A stretch of 64,000 bases of DNA, taken from assembly GCA_003222195.1 (NCBI GenBank), contig QHVB01000030.1, positions 1 through 64,000 on the forward strand. The letters run 5' to 3'. The notes below the pieces were generated by a model, which was given only the letters and a program-made list of their open reading frames with translations, was not told where the DNA came from and ran no database searches. Origin of the DNA: Gemmatimonadota bacterium. GTDB taxonomy: Bacteria > Gemmatimonadota > Gemmatimonadetes > Gemmatimonadales > GWC2-71-9. Positions 34,923 through 43,542 of this stretch are shown here, in pieces. Each line of letters opens with the position of its first letter. Position 1 is the stretch's first letter. Made by a program: the position numbers and the translations under genes.

Positions 34923-35567
34923 CTACGCCTTCACTTCGATCGTCGCCCCACGCTTATACCGCACGTACAACCACGCCATCGGGACGATCAGCATGCCGGC
35001 GGCGATGATCGTGAGGGCGAGCAGGAGGGCGGCCAGCAGCACGGCCTGCTGCGAGGCCTGCGCCGCCTGGAACATGGCGGCATCCTGTTTCGCGAGCAGG
35101 ACGATCATGGCCTGGCGCGCATCCGTGCTGGGGGCTTGCCCGGTGCTCGAGCTGGTCAGGCCGCCCAGGACCCTCTGCACCAGGGCGCGCTCCTGATCGT
35201 CCGCCATGGCGTTGCCGAGATCGGCGAGCTGCATCCGCAGCGACCGGCCCAGGCTATCCCGCTGCGCGATTGCTTCGGCGCGGCGGAACCGCGGATCGGA
35301 GCTGGTGGCCATTTCCCGCCAAACCTCGAGCCCGGCGTTGTAGCGGTGCAGCTTTTCGGACGTCCGAGCACCCCGGGCCACGGTTTCCGCGGCTTCCCGC
35401 AGGGAGAAGATCAGCCAGAGCCCGATTACCAGGGCCAAGGCGAGGGTAACGGCGCTGATCGTGACGGCTATGCCGGGCCGGATGAAGGTATAGTCCTTCA
35501 TGGCGACGGCGAAGGACGAGCGGCCGACGGAGGGCCGAGACGGGAAGCCAGGAGGTGGCGTCGTCAT
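34923..35567 (-). CDS. Two-helix membrane protein resembling a sensor input module
   Basis: About 214 residues from an ATG at 35567; starts at 35624 or 35501 are also possible. A membrane helix (about 31-55) is followed by about 100 residues of extracytoplasmic helices (AAETVARGARTSEKLHRYN, MQLADLGNAMADDQER) and a second membrane helix near the end (LLAALLLALTIIAAGMLIV), then a short basic tail. This is the layout of a four-helix-bundle sensor input, but no kinase or chemoreceptor domain follows. It sits immediately before nagB and is divergent from the degenerate kinase-like gene, which may be its partner. Confidence 0.65.
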   Translation of the reverse strand: MTTPPPGFPSRPSVGRSSFAVAMKDYTFIRPGIAVTISAVTLALALVIGLWLIFSLREAAETVARGARTSEKLHRYNAGLEVWREMATSSDPRFRRAEAIAQRDSLGRSLRMQLADLGNAMADDQERALVQRVLGGLTSSSTGQAPSTDARQAMIVLLAKQDAAMFQAAQASQQAVLLAALLLALTIIAAGMLIVPMAWLYVRYKRGATIEVKA

Positions 35568-35681
35568 GGGGCCAGACGCTAGTGTGCGCTTGACGGCGCT
35601 GCAAGGGGGCGCAATTTCTACCATGCGCCCCTCGCTCCCCACCCGACACCCGATCGCTCGTGGGATGCCGATGGAGGATAG

Positions 35682-36716
35682 TTGAGCGCTGTAGCTTTTC
35701 GCGGTGATGAAGGCGAGGTCTTGCGCCAAGCGAGCGCGGTGGTGGGGCGCCCGGTCGTCCTGTGGGAAGTTATCGGGACGCGGCAGGCGGTCGCTCGCGC
35801 GAGCAGCGGTCCCGATATTGGTGCACACCCTCCCGGTTTTAATCTGGACGCGATCCTGCAACGCTGGAGCATGCGGGTTCCTGTCGGCTCTCGCTGGGTC
35901 ACAGCTCCCGGTCCCACACCGGAGGCTTGGGTCGTCGCTCCGGTGCGCTCCCGGCCGCCGGCCCCGCCGCCGGGCGGCCGTGAGCGACGCAGCAAGGAGC
36001 GACTCGCTCTCGAGCTCGCCGGCCTTGCCCTCGGATCAATCGGCGCACCAACCATTGGTGCTGGGGAGACGACCGTCCCGTCTTCCGGGATGCTCCTACA
36101 TCAAGCCGCCAATCCGTTGACCGCAGCGCGCGCCGGCCTGCAGCTCGCGATGGAGTCGATCGGCCGCTGGGTCGATCTCGCCGCCGACCGCCGGCTCATG
36201 CTGCTGGATGATCTCGGCGAGGTGCTGGAAGACATTGACCGCACGACCGAGCTGCTCCGCGCCGTGCGCGAACATGGCACGACGCGCGGCGCTGCGCCCG
36301 CTGGTCGCCCCGAGCGCTTCGACGCGGTGCGGGTCATCCGCTCCTGTCTCACGCTTGAACGGCGGCTGCTCCGGGACCGCGGCATCGATCTCGACTTCAC
36401 GACAGCGCTTGAGGCGAAATACTTGAAGGGAGATCCGAACGCGTTGTTCGATCTGCTGGTAAACCTGGTGCGGAACGCCGCCGAGGCCGGCGGAGAAGCG
36501 CCGTCCCCCGTGTTGGTCCAGCTCGACCTCAAGGGCAGGGAACTTGAGTTGACCGTGCGCGGGCGCGGGAGTGCGGCGAACCTGGAGAAGCTGCGCGGCG
36601 TCGCCGAGACCACCTTCGGGGGCACGGTCACGGTGGAATCGGCGCTGGCCACGGGAACGAAATTCACGATCGCGCTGCCGCTCCCGCCACAGCGCGAGGC
36701 GGAGCACCGCACCTAA
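35682..36716 (+). CDS. Soluble kinase-like protein with degenerate ATPase domain
   Basis: 344 residues from a TTG with GGAGGAT before it. Residues 1-100 are an undefined N-domain. An H-box-like helix MLLHQAANPLTAARAGLQLA (about 135-155) and an N box NLVRNAAEAGG follow. The G1 box, normally DxGxG, reads VRGRGSAANLE, and the ATP lid is absent. The last strands VTVESALATGTKFTIALPL fit the fold. It may have lost kinase activity and act as a phosphotransfer or docking protein. It is divergent from a membrane protein that looks like a sensor input. Confidence 0.75.
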   Translation: MSAVAFRGDEGEVLRQASAVVGRPVVLWEVIGTRQAVARASSGPDIGAHPPGFNLDAILQRWSMRVPVGSRWVTAPGPTPEAWVVAPVRSRPPAPPPGGRERRSKERLALELAGLALGSIGAPTIGAGETTVPSSGMLLHQAANPLTAARAGLQLAMESIGRWVDLAADRRLMLLDDLGEVLEDIDRTTELLRAVREHGTTRGAAPAGRPERFDAVRVIRSCLTLERRLLRDRGIDLDFTTALEAKYLKGDPNALFDLLVNLVRNAAEAGGEAPSPVLVQLDLKGRELELTVRGRGSAANLEKLRGVAETTFGGTVTVESALATGTKFTIALPLPPQREAEHRT

Positions 36717-37183
36717 GCGAGCAGCGCCTGAAGGTCGAGCGGCCGCGTGTGCATCCGGATGCTGCCGTCCGCGCCACGCGGCCATTCGTTTTCCGGCCGA
36801 TCGCGGTACAGCTCGATGCCGTTGCCGTCGGGATCACGGAGGTAGATCGCCTCGCTCACACCGTGATCCGACGCGCCTTCCAGCGGAATCCCGTGATCGA
36901 GCACTCGACGCACGGCAGCGGCAAGGGCGGCACGGTCGGCAAAGAGGATTGCGAAATGATAGAGACCTGTCGTTCCCGCCGGCGGGCGCGGCGCGCCTCG
37001 GCCGGCCCACGTGTTCAGACCGATGTGATGATGGTAACCGCCCGCGGAGATAAACACGGCGTCGGGTCCGTACCGGGCGGTCACTTCGAAGCCTAGGATA
37101 TCGCGGTAGAAAGCCAGCGCGCGGTCGAGATCGCTGACCGTGAGGTGCACATGGCCGATTCTCGTTCGGGGATCGATCGTCAT
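36713..37183 (-). CDS. VOC-family dioxygenase/glyoxalase-like protein
   Basis: 156 residues. A two-module vicinal-oxygen-chelate fold: IGHVHLTVSDLDRALAFYRDILGF (first His ligand), YHHHIGLNTW, LYHFAIL (second ligand) and LRDPDGNGIELYRDRP (Glu ligand). The overall pattern is close to CatE-type catechol-2,3-dioxygenases. The substrate is unknown. GGAGGTGAC precedes the ATG. The stop overlaps the convergent kinase-like gene by 4 nt. Confidence 0.9.
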   Translation of the reverse strand: MTIDPRTRIGHVHLTVSDLDRALAFYRDILGFEVTARYGPDAVFISAGGYHHHIGLNTWAGRGAPRPPAGTTGLYHFAILFADRAALAAAVRRVLDHGIPLEGASDHGVSEAIYLRDPDGNGIELYRDRPENEWPRGADGSIRMHTRPLDLQALLA

Positions 37184-37215
37184 GTCACCTCCAGAACACG
37201 CCGGGGTTCCCCGGT

Positions 37216-37221
37216 TACATT
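37216..37221 (+). promoter_or_regulatory. Predicted leaderless -10 element of pruA
   Basis: TACATT at exactly -12 to -7 of the pruA ATG. No Shine-Dalgarno sequence lies between. The wider context TTACATTTCCGG also occurs at 32264, before the small-RNA candidate. Confidence 0.5.
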
Positions 37222-37227
37222 TCCGGC

Positions 37228-38859
37228 ATGAACGCAGCCAAGATTCCTACCCCGATCAACGAGCCCGTCTTCCCCTACGCCCCCGGCTCGCGCGAGCGAG
37301 GGGAGCTCAAACAAGCCCTCAAAGATCTGAGCGGCCGTCAAATCGAGATCCCCGTCGTGATCGGTGGGAAGGAGATCCGAACCGGGAAGACGGTCGACGC
37401 CGTGATGCCGCACTGCCATCGCCACGTCCTCGCTAAGGTGCATCAGGCCGGCCCCGAAGAGGTCGCGGGAGCCATCAACGCGGCGCGCGACGCCTGGCGC
37501 GAATGGTCCAGCTGGAGTTTCGCCGACCGCGCGGCCGTTTTCCTCAAGGCCGCGGACCTGCTGGCGACGCGCTGGCGCGCCATGGTAAACGCGGCCACGA
37601 TGCTCGGCCAAAGCAAAACCGCCTTCCAGGCCGAGATCGATGCGGCGTGCGAATTGATCGACTTCTGGCGCTTCAATGTCCACTACGCCGAACGAATCCA
37701 CGCCGAGCAACCGCTGTCGGTCGCGGGGAGCGGGATGTGGAATGCGATGGACTACCGTGGGCTCGAAGGATTCGTCTACGCCATCACACCCTTCAACTTC
37801 ACGGCGATCGGCGGCAACCTGCCGACGTCGCCCGCGATGATGGGGTGCACGGTCGTCTGGAAACCCGCCGCGACGGCGTCCTACTCGAATTACCTCGTCT
37901 TCCGGCTGTTGCAGGAGGCGGGGCTGCCGCCGGGTGTCATCAACTTCGTTCCGGGCCCCGCGGCCGTCATCAGTGAACGGCTGCTCGCCGACCGCCATCT
38001 CGGCGGGATCCACTTCACCGGGTCCACCGAAGTTTTCCAGACACTCTGGAAGCAGGTCGCCACCAACCTCACCAGTTACGCCGACTACCCGCGGCTCGTC
38101 GGCGAGACGGGCGGCAAGGACTTCATCCTTGCCCACGCGAGCGCCGACGTTGACGCGCTGGCGACCGGTATCGTGCGCGGGGCGTTCGAATACCAGGGCC
38201 AGAAATGCAGTGCCGCGTCTCGCGCCTACATCCCCGAATCGCTCTGGCCCAAGCTGCGCGACCGCGTGCTCGGCTTGCTCACCGACGTGCGCGTCGGTGA
38301 CCCGGCCGATTTCCGCAACTTCATGGCGGCCGTGATCGATCGGAAATCGTTCGACAAGATCAAGGGCTACATCGAGCGGGCGAGGAACGATACCAAAGCC
38401 AAGATCCTGTTCGGCGGCGAGTGCGACGACGCGGACGGTTACTTCGTGCACCCGACACTCATTCAGGTCGAGGACCCGGCGTATCGCACGATGTGCGAAG
38501 AGATCTTCGGTCCGGTGCTGTCGCTGTACGTCTATCCCGACAAGAAATGGAAAGAGACGCTGGAGCTGGTGGATCGCACGTCTCCCTACGCGCTGACGGG
38601 CGCCGTGTTTTCGCAGGATCGCGCCGTGCTTGCTGAAGCCAGCTCCGCGCTGCGGTACTCGGCTGGGAACTTCTACCTCAATGACAAGCCGACCGGCGCG
38701 GTGGTGGGTCAGCAACCGTTCGGCGGTGGCAGAGCCAGCGGCACGAACGACAAAGCCGGCAGCCTGCTCAATCTGATTCGCTGGACCAGCGCCCGCGCAG
38801 TGAAGGAGAACTTCGTGCCGCCGCGCGATCCCTGGTATCCGTTCATGGCGGAGGCTTGA
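37228..38859 (+). CDS. pruA: L-glutamate gamma-semialdehyde dehydrogenase
   Basis: 543 residues, the normal size for the stand-alone enzyme. Catalytic Cys lies in YQGQKCSAASRAY, the general-base Glu in RLVGETGGKDF, and NAD-binding HFTGSTEVF and TPFNFTAIGGN. EEIFGPVLSLYVYPD and NDKPTGAVVGQQPFGGGR are typical of this subfamily. It completes proline catabolism, giving glutamate. The proline dehydrogenase is 25 kb away (11800-12723). The stop overlaps the following TTG start. Confidence 0.97.
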   Translation: MNAAKIPTPINEPVFPYAPGSRERGELKQALKDLSGRQIEIPVVIGGKEIRTGKTVDAVMPHCHRHVLAKVHQAGPEEVAGAINAARDAWREWSSWSFADRAAVFLKAADLLATRWRAMVNAATMLGQSKTAFQAEIDAACELIDFWRFNVHYAERIHAEQPLSVAGSGMWNAMDYRGLEGFVYAITPFNFTAIGGNLPTSPAMMGCTVVWKPAATASYSNYLVFRLLQEAGLPPGVINFVPGPAAVISERLLADRHLGGIHFTGSTEVFQTLWKQVATNLTSYADYPRLVGETGGKDFILAHASADVDALATGIVRGAFEYQGQKCSAASRAYIPESLWPKLRDRVLGLLTDVRVGDPADFRNFMAAVIDRKSFDKIKGYIERARNDTKAKILFGGECDDADGYFVHPTLIQVEDPAYRTMCEEIFGPVLSLYVYPDKKWKETLELVDRTSPYALTGAVFSQDRAVLAEASSALRYSAGNFYLNDKPTGAVVGQQPFGGGRASGTNDKAGSLLNLIRWTSARAVKENFVPPRDPWYPFMAEA

Positions 38860-39389
38860 AGGCGCCGCTGCTGGTGTGGGCGATGGCGGCGGCGTTTCTC
38901 CTGCTGGTGGCGTCGTTGTTGATCGGTGCGTTCACGAAGCCGGAGTTTCCGCCTTATGCAATCGGGCCGCATGCCGATAGCACGTACACACTCGATGCCT
39001 CGCGGGGCGATGAGTGGCGCTGGTGGGGGGGGGGCGACCTCGGCTTTAGGCGCAATCACGTCATCACCGCTCCCGGGGCCGGCGCCATCGACCTGGGTTC
39101 CGTGGCGTTCGACTCGGCGACGGAGCTTCCAGCCGACGGGTACATCGCCACGAGCTTCGCCGCCGACACCGCCAACGCCGCGATCGGGAAATGGTACGAC
39201 TACAGCATGTGGTCGCACCTGCTGACGTCCAGGCATCATGTGTATGCGATCCGCTCGCGTACCGGACAGCTCGCCAAGCTCGAGATCCTGGCCTACTACT
39301 GCCGCGAGGTCGGCGCTGCCTGCTACACGATCCGGTACAAACAAGCACGCCCCCGGATGAGAAGCACCGGGGGCGTGCGGGTCAATTAA
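38856..39389 (+). CDS. HmuY-like envelope protein
   Basis: 177 residues from a TTG (TTGA overlap with the pruA stop; GGAGG before it). N-terminal membrane anchor (5-26), then a beta-rich domain with WYDYSMWSHLLTSRHHVYAIRSRTG and KLEILAYYC...CYTIRY. The KLxILxYY pattern recalls HmuY-type haem-binding lipoproteins, although that assignment is tentative. Two cysteines near the end could form a disulfide. A run of 10 G residues (39025-39034) lies in frame and could slip, switching the gene off. Confidence 0.7.
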   Translation: MKAPLLVWAMAAAFLLLVASLLIGAFTKPEFPPYAIGPHADSTYTLDASRGDEWRWWGGGDLGFRRNHVITAPGAGAIDLGSVAFDSATELPADGYIATSFAADTANAAIGKWYDYSMWSHLLTSRHHVYAIRSRTGQLAKLEILAYYCREVGAACYTIRYKQARPRMRSTGGVRVN

Positions 39390-39402
39390 GAGGACCGCGA
39401 GG

Positions 39403-39576
39403 CTACTTCGGCGGCAGGATCTTGAACATACCGGTCCCGCACACGGGACAGACACCCTTCAGCGCGGGGCGGCCGTTGGCCATCTTCACCTGCTGGGCGT
39501 TCGAGATCTTCCGCTTCGCCTTACACTTCACACAGTAACCCTCATCCGCGGCCATCGGTGTCTTTCCCTTTGCCAT
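39403..39576 (-). CDS. DUF5679-like zinc-ribbon protein
   Basis: 57 residues, too short for most gene callers but convincing. GGAGG precedes the ATG, and the chain has two Cys pairs, YCVKCKAKRKI and GVCPVCGTGMFKIL, forming a zinc ribbon. The basic body suggests nucleic-acid or ribosome contact. DUF5679 proteins are short ribbon proteins of unknown role. It lies between the HmuY-like gene (convergent) and the CDGSH gene (same strand). Confidence 0.85.
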   Translation of the reverse strand: MAKGKTPMAADEGYCVKCKAKRKISNAQQVKMANGRPALKGVCPVCGTGMFKILPPK

Positions 39577-39651
39577 TTTCGGTCACTCCTCCAGTTCAGG
39601 GGCACAGGGGAGAACGGGAAGTCTAAGCGCAGACAACATAATAAGGTCGCG

Positions 39652-39879
39652 CTAGCCGGTGGTAACTTGCCCGTCCTGGAACCCGTTGCGTTTGTGCGTT
39701 CCGTCACAAAACGGTTTGGTCGCCGAGCCCCCACATCTGCACAGCACAACGACTTCCGCCGGTTTGCCGTCTTTCCGGGGCGGGGGCGTCAATTCCCGCC
39801 CGTCGGGCGTCACGATCCGCACCGGACCCTCGACGATTAGCGGACCGTTCGATTTGGGCGTTATGGTCACCTGGGTCAT
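39652..39879 (-). CDS. CDGSH iron-sulfur domain protein
   Basis: 75 residues. The CDGSH motif CRCGGSATKPFCDGTH (three Cys, one His) binds a [2Fe-2S] cluster. The N-terminal strands (ITPKSNGPLIVEGPVRIV) match the family. It likely acts in electron or cluster transfer in the cytoplasm. TATATT lies at -13 to -8 of the ATG with no Shine-Dalgarno sequence. Only 49 bp separate its start from the divergent DUF255 gene. Confidence 0.93.
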   Translation of the reverse strand: MTQVTITPKSNGPLIVEGPVRIVTPDGRELTPPPRKDGKPAEVVVLCRCGGSATKPFCDGTHKRNGFQDGQVTTG

Positions 39880-39928
39880 AGCCGCCAATATAGCGGCACG
39901 GTTTCCGAGGAGGCGGGGTATCTCCGGC

Positions 39929-41455
39929 GTGCGCGGGTTGTTCCTGGTGCTCTGCGCCGGCGTTGTGGCGTGTATTGGCGAGCGTGGGCCGCTCACGAAC
40001 CGGATGGCCCATTCCCCGACGACCTATCTTGCGCGCGCGGCGCGCCAGCCGGTGCGGTGGCAGCCGTGGGGACGCGATGCCTTCACGCTCGCCGCGAAAC
40101 TCGATCGCCCGATCCTGCTGTACGTCGGCAGCGATACCTGCCACTGGTGTGCCGAGACCGATCGCGCGATCTACACCGATCCCGAAATCGGTGCCCTCAT
40201 CAACACGCTCTTCGTCCCTGTTCGCGTCGATCGCGACGAGCGGCCCGACGTGGCGCAGCGCTACCAGGCGGCCGTCGAGCGCCTCGCAGGGTTACGGGGA
40301 TGGCCGCTCACCGTCTTCCTCACGGCGGATGGCTCGGCCTTTTTCGGCGGCACGTATTTCCCCGCGGATGATCCAATCACCGGACGTGGGTTGAAGCAGC
40401 TGCTCCCTGAAGTGGCGAAGAGCTATCGCGAGCAACGCTCCTTCGTCGTCCAGCAGGCGGCGCGGGTTCGCGAGCTCGTGCTCACGGGAAACCGTGAGCT
40501 CAGTGGAACACTGCGGCCTTCCCTGGTGCAGCAGGGAATCGTCGACGTCAGGCGCGATCTCGACGAGGCGGTTCGCAGCCGAACAGTTGCCGGGAATGTC
40601 ATGGACGCCCAGGCCGCGTCGCTGCTGCTCCGCGACACGACCGCCCGTGCGTCGGCGCTCCGGGCGCTGGATTTCATGCTCGACACAACCGCCGGGGTTG
40701 CCGGCGAGGATCCCGCGGGGCTGGTTCGCGCGGCCCTTGTGGGAACGGTCGCCGAGGCCTGGATCGTCACCGCCGACAACCACTACCGGGAAGCGGGCCG
40801 AGCCCTCGTGCGGAGCCTGGCCGACGAGCTGCCTTCCGCGGATCACGCCAGTTCCGGTGGCAGCCAGGCTGTCTTCACTGACCAGGAGGCGTACATCATC
40901 GAGAAGGTGCTGCTCGCCGCCGCCACGTTGGGTGAGTCGACAGCGACCCGGCGTGCGCGGGCGGCGCTCGATGGTGTCCTGCTGCGAACGTACGCGCGGG
41001 GCTGGGGCGTCCGCCACTCGGTTGCGCCGGGTCCGCGAGACAGTGGAACACCACCAGGTTTGCTGCAGGACCAGGTCGAGATGGCACTCGCCTGCATTGC
41101 AGCCCATCAGGTCAGCGGTGAAGGCGGTTATCTGGACGTCGCGCTCGACCTCGCCGCAGTCACAGAGAGTGGCTATGCCGATCCCGCGGGCGGCTACTTC
41201 GATATCGCGGATGCAGCGCCGTCTTCACTCCCCGGGCTTGCCGACCGGACGAAACACGTCCTCGATGATGTGCTGCCCGGCGCCAACGCCGGGACGGCAT
41301 TGCTCCTGGCTCGGCTCGCGCAGGTGACCGGCGACCAGGCGTACCGGCGTCGTGCTCAGCGCACGCTGGAGGCCTTTGTGGGGGCCATCTCCGGCACCGG
41401 TGTCCGTGCTGCGACGTATCTGGCTGCAGCACGAGAAACGCTGCAGATACCGTGA
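39929..41455 (+). CDS. DUF255 thioredoxin-like lipoprotein
   Basis: About 508 residues from a GTG giving a lipoprotein signal (AGVVAC, Cys15). Residues about 40-175 are a DUF255 domain: WQPWGRDAFTLAAKLDRPILL, the redox pair in CHWC, FVPVRVDRDERPDV and GWPLTVFLTADG with FFGGTYFP. The rest (about 230-500) is helical, like the alpha/alpha barrel of YyaL-type proteins. It might act on disulfides in the envelope. The start could lie elsewhere because the AGGAGG lies 14 nt upstream. Confidence 0.85.
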   Translation: MRGLFLVLCAGVVACIGERGPLTNRMAHSPTTYLARAARQPVRWQPWGRDAFTLAAKLDRPILLYVGSDTCHWCAETDRAIYTDPEIGALINTLFVPVRVDRDERPDVAQRYQAAVERLAGLRGWPLTVFLTADGSAFFGGTYFPADDPITGRGLKQLLPEVAKSYREQRSFVVQQAARVRELVLTGNRELSGTLRPSLVQQGIVDVRRDLDEAVRSRTVAGNVMDAQAASLLLRDTTARASALRALDFMLDTTAGVAGEDPAGLVRAALVGTVAEAWIVTADNHYREAGRALVRSLADELPSADHASSGGSQAVFTDQEAYIIEKVLLAAATLGESTATRRARAALDGVLLRTYARGWGVRHSVAPGPRDSGTPPGLLQDQVEMALACIAAHQVSGEGGYLDVALDLAAVTESGYADPAGGYFDIADAAPSSLPGLADRTKHVLDDVLPGANAGTALLLARLAQVTGDQAYRRRAQRTLEAFVGAISGTGVRAATYLAAARETLQIP

Positions 41456-41483
41456 CCAACACTGCCCCCCTGGGGTCCCTGTA

Positions 41484-42029
41484 ATGGTGAATGAAGACGC
41501 CGACGTAGTCGCCCGGGTGCTCGCTGGCGATGGGGAGGCGTTCGGGATTCTCATCCGGCGATATGAGCCGGGTCTGCTTCGCTTCGCAACGCGGATGCTC
41601 GGGAATCCCGACGCGGCGGCGGATGCGGTGGCTGAGAGTTTCGTGCGCGCCTATCGGCATTTGGCACAATGCCGCGATCCGTCGCGGCTGCGGAGCTGGC
41701 TGTACCGGATTACCGGGAATCGCTGTCGCAGCCATCTCGCCCGGCGGCACACGAACGACATTCCGCTGAGCGAGGCCCCCGCGCCAGCGCTGGCGGAGGC
41801 GTCGGACGCCTGGGAAATACTCGAGCGCAGTGAGCAGGTCGCACTCGTAGAGCGGGCGCTCGCGGCGTTGCCGGCCGAAAAACGTGAGGCGTTCGTCCTG
41901 AAGCACGTGGAAGGGATGAGCTACGAGGAGATGGCGGCGGTGACCGGGGCACGCATCCCCACGCTCAAGATGCGGGTGCATCGGGCGCGGGAAGCGTTGC
42001 TGGAGGCGCTGGAGGAGGTCGTACGATGA
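41484..42029 (+). CDS. ECF RNA polymerase sigma factor
   Basis: 181 residues. Region 2 (about 25-95): FGILIRRYEPGLLRFATRMLGNPDAAADAVAESFVRAYRHL-like. Region 4 (about 125-175): ALAALPAEKREAFVLKHVEGMSYEEMAAVTG and LKMRVHRAREAL. It directs polymerase to its own regulon. It is followed by a coupled membrane gene (ATGA overlap) that is the likely anti-sigma factor. GTG one codon later is an alternative start. Confidence 0.93.
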   Translation: MVNEDADVVARVLAGDGEAFGILIRRYEPGLLRFATRMLGNPDAAADAVAESFVRAYRHLAQCRDPSRLRSWLYRITGNRCRSHLARRHTNDIPLSEAPAPALAEASDAWEILERSEQVALVERALAALPAEKREAFVLKHVEGMSYEEMAAVTGARIPTLKMRVHRAREALLEALEEVVR

Positions 42030-42661
42030 GCCCAATTGATCCGCGGTTGCAGGAGGCGCTCGATGCGGAGCGTGATCCCGGCGAATTGCCGGCGGATCTG
42101 CGGGAGGCGTACGCCCGGCTGATGTCGGCGGCGGAGCTGCTCCAGACGACGCCAAGGCTGAGCGTCGCCACTCGCATCATGACGGAGATCGGCCGGCTCC
42201 CCGCGCCCGTTCACTCCGATGGTCCGATGCGCCGTATCATTCGCTGGTTCGGGCGGCCACGGGCTGTCACGCTGCGACTGCGTCCGGCCTGGACTCTGGC
42301 GCTGGCGGTCGGTCTCGGGGCGATGCTGCTGCTGTCCTTTCAGCAAGACTCGACTCCTACGCCCGGCGCGAGCGAGGGCATCGCGAATTTCATCGGTCAT
42401 TTCCCGGGAGCCACGTCGGTGGAAGTCGTCGGCTCGTTCAATAACTGGAGTCGCGGCGCAATCCACCTGAATGACGACGATCATGACGGCATCTGGCACG
42501 GTGCGGTGGTCCTGCCGGCCGGGGCGCACGAATACATGTTCGTCGTCGACGGCGAGCGCTGGGTGCCTGATCCACTCGCCGGCCGCTACGTCGATGACGG
42601 ATTCGGTGCCGGCCAGGAGAATTCGCTCCTCTTCGTGCGACCAGCGGCCGCGCAGCCATGA
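42026..42661 (+). CDS. Membrane anti-sigma-like protein with glycogen-binding-like domain
   Basis: 211 residues. The cytoplasmic N-terminal part (1-80) is helical, in the position of an anti-sigma domain but without the zinc HxxxCxxC motif. A membrane helix is at about 90-107. The periplasmic part (about 125-205) is a CBM48/AMPK-type domain: VEVVGSFNNWSRGAIHL, GIWHGAVVLPAGAHEYMFVVDGERW, PLAGRYVDDGFG. Overlaps on both sides (ATGA) link it to the sigma factor and a secreted protein. It may release the sigma factor in response to a polysaccharide (inference). Confidence 0.85.
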   Translation: MSPIDPRLQEALDAERDPGELPADLREAYARLMSAAELLQTTPRLSVATRIMTEIGRLPAPVHSDGPMRRIIRWFGRPRAVTLRLRPAWTLALAVGLGAMLLLSFQQDSTPTPGASEGIANFIGHFPGATSVEVVGSFNNWSRGAIHLNDDDHDGIWHGAVVLPAGAHEYMFVVDGERWVPDPLAGRYVDDGFGAGQENSLLFVRPAAAQP

Positions 42662-43311
42662 GGTGTAAGCTCTCCGTCGTGCTGGTGCTGGTCGCAGGCC
42701 CCCTCACGGCCCAAAGCGGATCGACCCGGCTGGCGGGCCGGGTCCCGGCGGCCGTGCTTCCGGCCATCGACTCCATCATCGGGACGGCACTCGCTGAGAG
42801 CCTGCCGACCGAGCCGCTCGTTCAAAAGGCCCTCGAGGGCAGTGCCAAGAACATTCCTCCTGACCGGCTCGTGAGCGGCGTCCGGCGCGGCCTGCTGCAG
42901 CTCCGCCAGGCGCGCATCATCGTGAGCCACGCCGTCCCCCAGGGCCAGCCGGTGCCGGAGGGGCATGTCGCTGCCGTGGCGGCGGCGCTCGCTCGCGGCC
43001 TTCCCGGGCCGATCGTGGAGCGGCTCCTGGCGATGGCGCCGAACGAGCCGCCTGGGCCCACGCTGCATGCGGCTGCCGACCTGGTGGCCCATCGCTTTGA
43101 TCCCGATTCCGCTGCGGAGCTGCTGCTGGAAGCGCATAACAAAGGCTTGCGGGGCGTGCGGTTACTCGATGTGGCCGTGGCCGCGGACCACGAGCTCCAG
43201 CGCCCCGGGGGCCGAACTCGTGCCGAAGCGATGGCCCACGTCAGGGCGATGTTGCCGAACGTGCCGGTGCCGGAATCGGCCGTGACGCGACATGGAACGA
43301 AGGGGTCGTAA
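42658..43311 (+). CDS. Secreted protein of unknown function
   Basis: 217 residues with a signal peptide (cleavage about 19, LTAQS). The rest is helical, Ala/Leu/Pro-rich and has no cysteines in the mature part. No family is recognised. It is coupled by ATGA to the anti-sigma-like gene, so it may be part of the same signalling unit or a co-regulated target. A weak hairpin, GGGTCG/CGACCC (43303-43320), spans its stop. Confidence 0.8.
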   Translation: MRCKLSVVLVLVAGPLTAQSGSTRLAGRVPAAVLPAIDSIIGTALAESLPTEPLVQKALEGSAKNIPPDRLVSGVRRGLLQLRQARIIVSHAVPQGQPVPEGHVAAVAAALARGLPGPIVERLLAMAPNEPPGPTLHAAADLVAHRFDPDSAAELLLEAHNKGLRGVRLLDVAVAADHELQRPGGRTRAEAMAHVRAMLPNVPVPESAVTRHGTKGS

Positions 43312-43338
43312 GAGCGACCCTAAACCCGAGGCTTTTTA

Positions 43339-43542
43339 ATGCTTCAGTCCGCACTCCTCCTCCTGGCTCTTGCTGGGCAACAGCCCACGCAACAGCCGGC
43401 CGCGGCGCCTGCGAAGCCCGCAGCGAACGCGTCTCAGCAGGCTGACACCTCCAAGGCGAAGCATCGCACGCGCCGGGCCCGCAAGGCGAAACCGGCGACG
43501 GCGCCCGCTGCTGCGCCGCGTGATACGACCAAGAAGCCCTGA
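43339..43542 (+). CDS. Small secreted Ala/Pro/Lys-rich protein
   Basis: 67 residues. A hydrophobic start (LQSALLLLALAGQQ) looks like a signal peptide, and the rest is low-complexity Ala, Pro, Lys, Arg and Thr. GAGG lies 8-9 nt before the ATG. It has no known family and could be a spurious frame. It ends next to argJ (convergent). Confidence 0.45.
   Translation: MLQSALLLLALAGQQPTQQPAAAPAKPAANASQQADTSKAKHRTRRARKAKPATAPAAAPRDTTKKP

Noticed and set aside
37180-38715. 511-residue antisense frame in pruA
   Set aside because: It has no domain, and pruA on the plus strand is complete with catalytic Cys and Glu.
41352-41484. Upstream extension of the sigma factor to an ATG at 41352
   Set aside because: The extension overlaps the DUF255 gene by about 100 bp in another frame and has no sigma-factor features. 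The ATG at 41484 gives the normal length.
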